From: Ganoderma boninense
Taxonomy: Eukaryota; Basidiomycota; Agaricomycetes; Polyporales; Polyporaceae
DNA: 64,000 nucleotides
Assembly (NCBI GenBank): GCA_002900995.3
Contig: CM035313.1
Span: forward strand, 124,001-188,000
Direction: 5' to 3'
Positions 56,463 through 64,000 of the stretch are shown one piece after another. The position numbers were made by a program, and so were the translations under genes. The notes under the pieces were generated by a model. That model was not told the origin of the DNA, ran no database searches, and worked only from the letters and a program-made list of their open reading frames with translations. The number at the start of each line of letters is the position of its first letter. Position 1 is the first letter of the stretch.

Positions 56463-59400
56463 TCAGTTCGCGCCATGCAAGGGAACAATCGTGGAGGGCA
56501 AGCGTGCTTCGGACTCCATGTCTTCCGGCCACAGCCGCGGCCATTGAATCATCGAGCTCTGCACGCTCGAGGCCCTGCCCCATCCGGTACGAGATGCCTG
56601 CCAATCCTTCATGAAGCTCCAGGAGGCAATATTCGCCGTGACGAAATCCCGTTCTTGCTTGTGGAGTTTTGCAGGAGCAGCCCCATGGACTGAGGACTGC
56701 TGGGGTCGGCGATTGCGCAACCTGAGGAGGTTGGTGACGCAAGCATGCTGAACAGCGACTAATGCGCGGTGAACAGCCATGAGAGCATGACGGGCAGTGA
56801 AAATGGCACGTGGAGCGACAATAGAGCGGTGGATGTCGTCGCTCGTTGAATCCTTTTCCGATGCTTTAGGACTCGGGACAATATCCCTCATATGTCGGAT
56901 GACCACGGATCCATCGCTCGCGCACGAGGAGAGTGTGCGCCCATCCAGAGAGAACGCGACGTACTCGACCGCACAGGCTGAGCCGTGTTCCGACAGCATA
57001 GCCACGCACTCGCACTCGCACGGCGAGCCGTCACGGTCGATCCTCAGGCTCCACAGCCGCACTGTCCCGTCCATGTCCGCCGATGCGATGAACCGCCCAC
57101 ACGGAGAGAACCGCGCTGTGCAGACAGTGCCTTCGTGCGCCACGAGCTTGAAGCGCTCGACGCCGTCCGACGCGGTCCAGACATGCACTGCATTCAGGTA
57201 CTTCGCCTGCGGAGACGTCCATGCCGCAAAAGACGGTCGCAGACCTGTCCGAAGTAGGGGTGTTGTAGTCGCTGTCGACACTCCGAGCACAAGTGTGCCA
57301 TCTGGGGGTAAGAATACCTCGTGCATAGGCGTGAACTCCCTTCTTCCGTCGGAGGAGTCTCCCGTCCGAAGGAACACTCCTGCCCACTTGGCGCCCACTG
57401 GAACGACGCCATTCCCACTGATCGCAGGCCAGTATTTGCACGGCTCCGGGCCATATAATGGCCACATGCTCCGGCGGTGGGTGGGAGGCTGGAAAGCCTG
57501 AGCAACAGTGGCCCGGGTGACGTTGATCCTTGAACGCGGTCTTGGCCAGGTTAAGCGAGAGCGAGGCTTGTCACCGTCGTCATCAGCTTTACTGGTGGAA
57601 TGGTTCCTAGGGGGCTCAGGCAGCCCACCTGATGCGGATACGTCATCCATGATGCAGCATTCTCCCAGAAGGGAACTACAGGCCAGCTGAGAGCCGTCAG
57701 GAGAGAATGCGAGAGAGACCACGGGGGACTTGAGTTGGATGCATGCTCGTTGTCGGAACGCCTGGGTCGTGCATGCACTGACACTAGCGTCCCAGAGCCG
57801 TGCGGTCCCGTCCTTCGCCCCAGTCGCGATCGTGCTTCCGTCGGGGGACCATGCACTTATAAGGATGGGCTCGGTGTGGCCTTCAAGGATAGCTACTGTC
57901 GATCCTGCACTGGAAGAACTGAAGTCCCAGACCACAGCCTTCCCATTGTTGCCACCAGAAACGAGACATCGACTGTCAGGCGAGAATGCAAGCGTGTTGA
58001 CAGGCATATAGCTGTGCGGGACCCATCGCTGGACCACCGTCCCGTTCATAGTACCCCACAGGATGACGGTAGAATCCAGGGACCCGGTCGCCACCCACTT
58101 GCTGTTTGGCGAGACGACGAGAGCCTTGACACGATCGTGGTGCTGAGGGGTGAACTTGGCAAGTCCTGCATTTGCAATCAGCACCAGTTTATCTGTCGTA
58201 CGTAGCGTACGGGTGATGATATGCCGTCATATCCCACGGGGCTCACCTTCGAAATCTGCCGTGACTGTACCGCCGTGGGCGAGCAACATGGGCAAGTGCT
58301 TCTCTAGCTCGTGCATCCAGAAGGTGAGCATCTTGGCGTCCGCGCAGCCCGCGAGGATGAACTTGACTCCCGGCTGAGGGAACTTGAGTAGGGCGTGCTG
58401 CAGCTCTGCAAATGACGGATCATATCTGAATCCGAAGCTGTACCTCGAGTCTGAGGAACTGTCGACGCCGCCAGACATGTGTTCGACAATTCGTGCTGGA
58501 GTCCATCCCCGCCATTCGATCAAAACTTCCCGCAACCTGGAGGCGTGTTGAAAACCCTTCAAAATCTCCGCCATCCTGTCTTGATCTCTCGGATGGTCCG
58601 ACAGCTGCAGCACCAGGTATTCTAGCTGGTGCCACTGGTCTGAGCTGAGTGGGAATGAAGGGTCAAATCTATTTCCTACTACAGCGGGGACAATTGTATA
58701 AGATGAGCGACGGAGAGTTTGAGGCCCGAGAAATGCGAAAAGGTTTCACCTTCTACTAGTACGACGAGCTTTTCAACAGTGGATGGCGCCAGACGGGAGT
58801 CAAAAAGCAGTGTGCTCGAATCGATGCACCGAGACATGAAAGAATCAATCTGCGCGCAAGGATTAATTCGTCAACAACAGATGACGAAATCAGGTGTATA
58901 TCCCGACGCTCACAACGAGTTCCTTCAGCCGCATCCGCTCTGAGAGCCGCTGCGTGACCCGCTCCAGAGCCGCCTGAGATGTGTTGTTGTTCGCCGCTTC
59001 AATTTGCACGTCCTTGCATGTGAGGCGAGTGACACCTGCGAAAGCCTCGAGCATTTGGGCGAAGGACAGGAGCGTAGGGAACGAGACGGAGTGGAGCCGT
59101 AGAGTGCCGACGTGTGCTCCGAGCCGCTTGAAAGATGCGAGACTAGAGTGGTGAACGATAAGACTGCGTCGCACCCATACGTCGGCCCTGGTCCGGGGGT
59201 GCATATAGCCAGGATTTTCCAGGGGCATTTGATCAACATCGTGCCTGTCATCGCGCCTTTCTCGATCATCCTCGCCCTGCGTTTTTCCAAGTTGCGGCGA
59301 GTCGACGCACTCGATCGAGGAGAGGTTCGGGAGAACATACAGGAGGGAGGGGCCAAAAGCGAGTGGTGTGATGATGAGGGTGTGCACAAGAGGCGGGATC

Positions 59401-59600
59401 TTTGTGTTAGCGAGGAGGAAGGCAATGAATTCGGAGACGTCATCACCGCTCTCGAGTTGTATGCGGCGAAACATCACGACATGGCTGCGAGGGCGGAGTT
59501 GACGACACGTGAGGGCGAGGCTACACAGCGTTTTCAGACGGCCGGCAGAATAGTCGATGACCCGCTCGATGACTTCCCAAGAAAGCCGCAGGGAATCCAT
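56463..59600 (-). CDS. F-box/leucine-rich/WD40 fusion protein (gene C)
   Basis: The likely model on the minus strand is F-box exon about 58914..59600, a small exon about 58740-58880 (FDSRLAPSTVEKLVVLVEG), an exon 58247 to about 58680 (WHQLEYLVLQLSDHPRDQD), then after an 81-bp intron (58166-58246, GTGAGC...GCAG, phase 1) the WD40 exon 56463..58165. The F-box is WEVIERVIDYS...LALTCRQLRPRS. The propeller has VSPNSKWVATGSLD...ILWG, SPDSRCLVSGGNN, SPDGSTIATGAKD...RLWDAS, SPCGRFIASADMD...RLWSL and SLDGRTLSSCASD. Domain order and the phase-1 intron before the propeller match gene B, though sequence identity is low, so the two are old paralogues. The end is uncertain: in the last 200 bp another frame (LELHEGLAGISYRMGQGLE) looks more protein-like, suggesting a missed intron or a frameshift. 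Confidence 0.82.
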
Positions 59601-60399
59601 GGCGGGCCAAAACCGGGGAATCCGTCTTGAAGGGTGAGCAGCGGGGACGATGAGGGCGGGATCAGGGGAGATGCTTGGCTACGCGCGCGGCGACTAGTAA
59701 TAAGTCAGGGAGCCATCGAACTTTGAAGCTCAATGATGATCACCTTCTGATAAGTGGCATGAACGGCCTCTCACGGAGAAGATTTCACCGTGATGCCATC
59801 CCCGAGCATAAGCTCTCAGTTGGAGTCGACCAGGGCTGCGGAAGCAGCTGGTGGTGGAGTCCCGGGCGGAAGGGGACATACAAGAAGGGCGCGTTTAGGG
59901 TGGATGAGTGAGCCTGAGGCTGCGAGGTCATCGCTTGTGCCCACGAGCGGTGGTAGAGCTGCTGGGGCATGTGGTTCGTCATCAGTTCCACATGAGCTGG
60001 GACTTGATGCAGTGTGCCTGTGACTCGGAGGTGTGGGAGGGGTCGCCGACAATGTCCGTATCGTGCCTCCGGTCTGCAGCTGGACAGCACTGATGACGCC
60101 TCCCTGAGTCCTGACTCTCCTTCTTCGAATGGCCCAGTTCCTGGACGACCTTCCAGCGTCGAAAGACGGGGAGGGTGTGGGGAGGAACAGACATCGACTC
60201 CGTCTGTCCATTCTTGCCTTAGCCTGAGTGCTCGAACTCCGCAGGCGAGAGCGTAGTCTGTCTGCTGCGACTTGCACTGCCGCACCAAGATGTCCGACGG
60301 TAGCTGTGAAGGAACCAAGACCTTGATGTCCGAGGGCCCGGTGCGGGTGCTTCAAGCTTTAGCTTCAGGGCCGAGAGAGATGATGGTGACTACAGACTG
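59601..60399. other. No intact gene; possible relic of a plus-strand acidic tail
   Basis: A short plus-strand frame (about 60070-60250, STDDASLSPDSPSSNGPVPG) has the composition of the acidic tail of copies A and B, and what follows matches the sequence downstream of those genes. This suggests the tail end of a third, mostly lost plus-strand copy. The similarity is compositional and weak. Confidence 0.35.
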
Positions 60400-61860
60400 C
60401 AGCCTGAAGACCAAGACTGGTTCAACAATTCCCCAGGGACTGACGGTATGAATCGGAACGAACTTGAAACAATGCCCACAGCTTCCAGATCTCCGATCCC
60501 CCATATCCATGCGGTCTACTGCGGTACTGAAGACGGCACCGATTGTTGAGTCCTCGACAAGGGCAGCCTGGCAAGACAATCGCGAAGATACGCAGTTCGA
60601 CAGACTCTCGTTGGCCCGGACATGCGGGCGTGCCCGTCGTGCGTGCTGACCATCATATGCTGGGCTTCCGTGTATCTTCCATTGGTCCGCACGTACAAGT
60701 GCAATCAGACGCTTTGGAGACATGAGCACGACGTCTACCCATCGTCATCCTCAGAGGCTCGCCACCTTGAAGTGCACAGGAATGAATTTCGACATTCACG
60801 ACTGTTCAAAGGCTCCTCGTCCTAGTCTTGCGTCCTCTCTCTTGTACTCTATGCTCTCTAGTTCCTGGTCCTTTTCTGGAGCTTCGAGTCTGATCGCCTC
60901 GAATGCTGCTCCTGTTCAGCCCTAGGTTCCCCCAGTCCAGCACCACGTCAAGACCCTCACTGATGTCACACCTGCAACGAGGCCCTCACTAGTATGCGCG
61001 GGAGATGCCCACGTACGTACGTCCCCACCCTCATTGCACTTTTACAATATTCTGAGCATGTACCTATTCTTGTCTCCTTTTCCGCGCGCCTCTCCTATCG
61101 CCAACATCCACATATTATTTAACACTACGCGGACATGGAAACAACATTTCTGACTGTCGCCTCGTCACACGCGGCCTCAGGCTTCAGACCGTCGGGTGCA
61201 CCACCAGGATTCTCCATCGCAGCATACATGAGCCACTCGTCTTGAGCACGACGTGACTCTGGACCACTTGGAGTTCACTACTGGGAGCCTGCGGAGGGAG
61301 AACATGACTGGCGGATCGTCCTGTGAAGCGGCGCGCCGTACGGTTCTCAAGTGGAAGACAGCGGGCACTCTGCTCGCAATGCGTTCGCCTTGCCCCGGGC
61401 TCCGAAATATCCAGCGAGTATTTTCGGTCACGTAGCACGCGAAGCTACAACACGCAATTCTAGAAGGACGTGGACGTGGGCCGAGCGTGGTTAGGGATTG
61501 TCCGCGTCTGATACAAAGACTACGGTGCATCCTTCCTCGTCTCCGGATCGTTGACGATCCCTCTCAAGCCGCCACCCTATGGAATAGCTTCCCCGATTTA
61601 CATGCCCCGGGAGCTGTACGCTTGGTCACGGGTGCAAGCGATAGACGTGTGGCCCACTCTAGTCGAGGAGCGTTTGTCCGACCTGGCCGCAGCCTGGGAT
61701 GCTTCCGAACGTCTTCGGCGGGGTCGCATGTTGGCCAACCTCCAGCTCGTTTCCCTTTCAGTACTTCGAACGTTCCTCCAATCCCTCCAGTGTTCCTCTT
61801 GGGTTTTCCACACCGTCCGTCCCGCCAGGACGAACCTCAGAGAGCATGCATAATTAGTAG
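60400..61860. repeat. Third copy of the F-box/WD40 downstream flank
   Basis: Blocks match 11.78-12.4 kb and 48.6-49.9 kb (see those entries), for example the CCAGCACCACGTCAAGA... stretch near 60940 with CCAGCACCACATCGAGA near 11920. No open gene survives. Confidence 0.6.
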
Positions 61861-64000
61861 CGGACAACCCTCGTGTACGCATTGAGGCCTATTGAGGGCC
61901 TCTCAGCCTTTCCATCCTGCCTCTGGAAGGAGGGCGCTGCGATGCGCCTCTCGGAGAAGTCGGGCGTAGGCATGGAGGGAAGCCTCACACGTGCTGCCTG
62001 ATCTCGGAAGGGCGGCGGTCTCTGCGACATTGACAGGCAGGGCGGGGAGCAGTTGAGTTGGGCTCGTCGGGTCATCGTCGTCGTGGAAGGCGCACCTCAG
62101 GGCTCTGGCGGAGGCTGCGATGCAGGACTTCCCGGAAACAGGCTCTCCCGGGCTCGCACGGCGCGGACCTTCCACTTTCACTTCCCCTTGCACGTTTTCC
62201 CGACCGGTCGCCTCTCGGCCATCGGATTCCCTGCTGCAAACTCGCTACACGGGTAAGCTCATGGCTCAACCCCGTCTTTCTCTATTGTCGCTCACGGTGC
62301 GTGCTGGCATGTGCAGCGATCTCAGCCAGACTATCGACGTCCTCGCGAAATTTGCAGTGTTGAAACAGGAACACGGCGAGCGGGGCAGAGACTGCCTGCG
62401 TGCGCAGGTTCGAGACTTGCGACGCGAGACCAGGCTTCGTACACGGTTGGGGACGTCGAGGTACGTACCTTGTTGGATGTCTCTTCAGAGCGAGGCTGAG
62501 CTCGAAGGCAGGGCGAAGACGAGGGGACTTGGGTGCCGGCGGACATGGATCGCGCTCGGACACGTACGTAGGACGACTCACCATGGACATGTCGGGCCGG
62601 CGAGCGCAAGGAGGGAATGGGCAGGGACATACCACCACGCATGCCACACTCCGCTCCGAGACCTCTTATGCACTTGAGGCACCGATCCGCCGGATCCGTC
62701 AGGGAAAGCTGCTCTGCATGTTGAGGGGACGTATGCGAGATGGTCACGCGAAGGTCGAATGGCGGACGGAGACAGCGTTGACAGACTGCTGGCGATGCGG
62801 TTCGAGGCAGACGAGCCCGCAGGGCACTTGACCAGGAGACGGGGAATGCGGATTGACGTAGGGAAGATTCACCTGTGCGATATCTCGTTGGCTGCGATAT
62901 CCGGAGGTGTCGAGGCTAGCGGGCGAGTGCAGGGAGGACCACCACCGTTCTGGGCTTTGCCAGCTGCCAGCGAACTCCGAGGGGGACTTCAGCGATAGCG
63001 GCCCATAGCGAAGGGCGGCTCAAGTGCCGAGAGCCGAGGGCAGGCAGGAGCAGAGGCAGACGTCGAGCGCAACACGGGACTCGAATGTGCAAGAGAGCGC
63101 GAGGAGGTGGCGGAGAGGAGGGAGACGTGTCCGGGGGCCAGCCGCGAGCTGTGCTTTGGTGCGCATAAGCGCCTGTGGACTGCTGGATCCCGCACATGGG
63201 CCTGCCAGCCTACGCACGCATATATTCGAGCTACATATGCATACGGCGACAAGACACATACCTCTCGCAGCCTCCAGAGACAACTCTTCCGCTGGAACGA
63301 CATCCCGCATCGGCCGGAAGATGACCGTCCTGCCCCTCGGGCCTAAAACCAACGTCCTCCCATCCCTGCCGCAGAGATCGCGACGTGCCAGGAGACAGGG
63401 CGCCGGAAGAGCCGGACCGCGTGCTCCGTGCAGGCAGAGAAGCCTGAAGCCTGATCGAATCGCTTCTCTGACCTCGTCCACGACATGAATACGGCCAGAG
63501 GATGGCTTGTCGACTGCTGTCCTCTCGCGTGTGGATATCTTGTCTTGGTTGTGGGTTCCGTGTTTCTGCCACTGTGCACTTGGCATTTGCGACCTCGCTC
63601 GGCGCATCAGTAAAACCTGCACAGCTCTGGGAGCTCTGGATCAGACCTGCCCCAGACTTTTCAGACGGGATCCAGATGTTTCAGGTCTGATTGGCGCCCA
63701 GACCTTCAAGACCCACGTTCAGAACATCGGGCGCTCCACTGACTTGACAGCGCTCCGGCTTCCTCCCTTCTCGCTCTGAGCTTTCCCTCCAAGTCTCGCT
63801 TCCATGGGCGACCTACGACCTTCTGCTAGAGCTGCCAATGGACCGGGCTCGACCGAAATGATGCATCAAGACCAGCATCTCTCTGGTAAGCCGGTACTTG
63901 TCAGTGCACGCCCGCGGTTGTGCCGCAGCTCTCCGACCTCGTTCTCTCAGTCTGTTTTCGTTATTTTTGCCATTATCCGGGTTCAGAGTGTCTACACATA
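61861..64000. repeat. Third-copy flank continued to the window edge; no intact gene
   Basis: 62270-62890 and 63160-63620 match 12770-13400 and 13680-14830. Short broken frames only, apart from the minus-strand WD40 relic at 63260-63460. From 63650 to the edge I see nothing recognisable. Confidence 0.5.
63260..63460 (-). pseudogene. WD40 relic, minus strand
   Basis: The minus strand reads CGRDGRTLVLGPRGRTVIF then RPMRDVVPAEELS. Gene C has SLDGRTLSSCASDGSVVIR then HMRDIVPSPK at the end of its propeller, so this is the last blade of a decayed gene C-like copy. No complete propeller surrounds it. Confidence 0.6.

Overview
The window looks like a repeat-rich, multigene-family region of a basidiomycete (Agaricomycetes) nuclear genome. 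The evidence is the very short introns (about 50-80 bp, GTRNGY donors, CTRAY-like branch points), a KDZ transposase with its CxC2 zinc cluster beside a TET/JBP-type dioxygenase (a pairing described for mushroom-forming fungi), fungal Tnp2-type CACTA and chromovirus elements, and F-box/WD40 fusion genes. I see no rRNA, no credible tRNA and no CRISPR array.

Layout. (1) 1-2684 is the 3' half of a Ty3/gypsy chromovirus with an intact pol reading frame and its 3' LTR. The LTR ends exactly where homology to an F-box/WD40 gene begins. (2) 2685-10212 is that gene, copy A, now broken. Its 5' part is cut off by the LTR element, its WD40 exon is split by a 5,779-bp CACTA element (3519-9297, 3-bp duplication TGC), and its tail has a frameshift. 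The CACTA element carries a six-exon Tnp2 transposase (-) and a divergent small coiled-coil gene (+). (3) 10213-18209 has no intact gene. It holds degraded copies of sequence that also lies downstream of copy B (47.2-49.9 kb) and at 60.4-63.6 kb, plus minus-strand WD40 relics.

(4) 18210-37425 is the most striking object: a candidate 19.2-kb KDZ-type DNA transposon. It has imperfect terminal inverted repeats (20 of the first 25 bases match), a degenerate 8-bp target duplication (6 of 8), and two subterminal arrays of the same ~188-bp satellite in opposite orientation, each unit holding two CpG-rich CCCGGCCGGG palindromes. Between the arrays are a small two-exon gene (-), the KDZ transposase (-), a TET/JBP dioxygenase (-), a large homeodomain-like gene (+), a large coiled-coil gene (-) and an unrecognised gene (+). 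A working model is that the transposase moves the element while the dioxygenase edits methylation of its CpG-rich ends. The model is inference.

(5) 37.5-38.9 kb is a WD40 pseudogene (-) and 41.1-41.8 kb is a decayed mitochondrial GTP/GDP-carrier-like pseudogene (-). (6) 43.6-59.6 kb is a mirror arrangement: F-box/LRR/WD40 gene B (+), a pseudogene of a membrane-protein gene (-), the intact membrane-protein gene (+), and F-box/LRR/WD40 gene C (-). (7) 59.6-64.0 kb is a third degraded copy of the flanking duplication, with another minus-strand WD40 relic.

All splice models were built by eye from reading frame, splice motifs and paralogue comparison. Element boundaries rest on terminal repeats, target duplications and comparison with the intact paralogue. 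No database search was possible.
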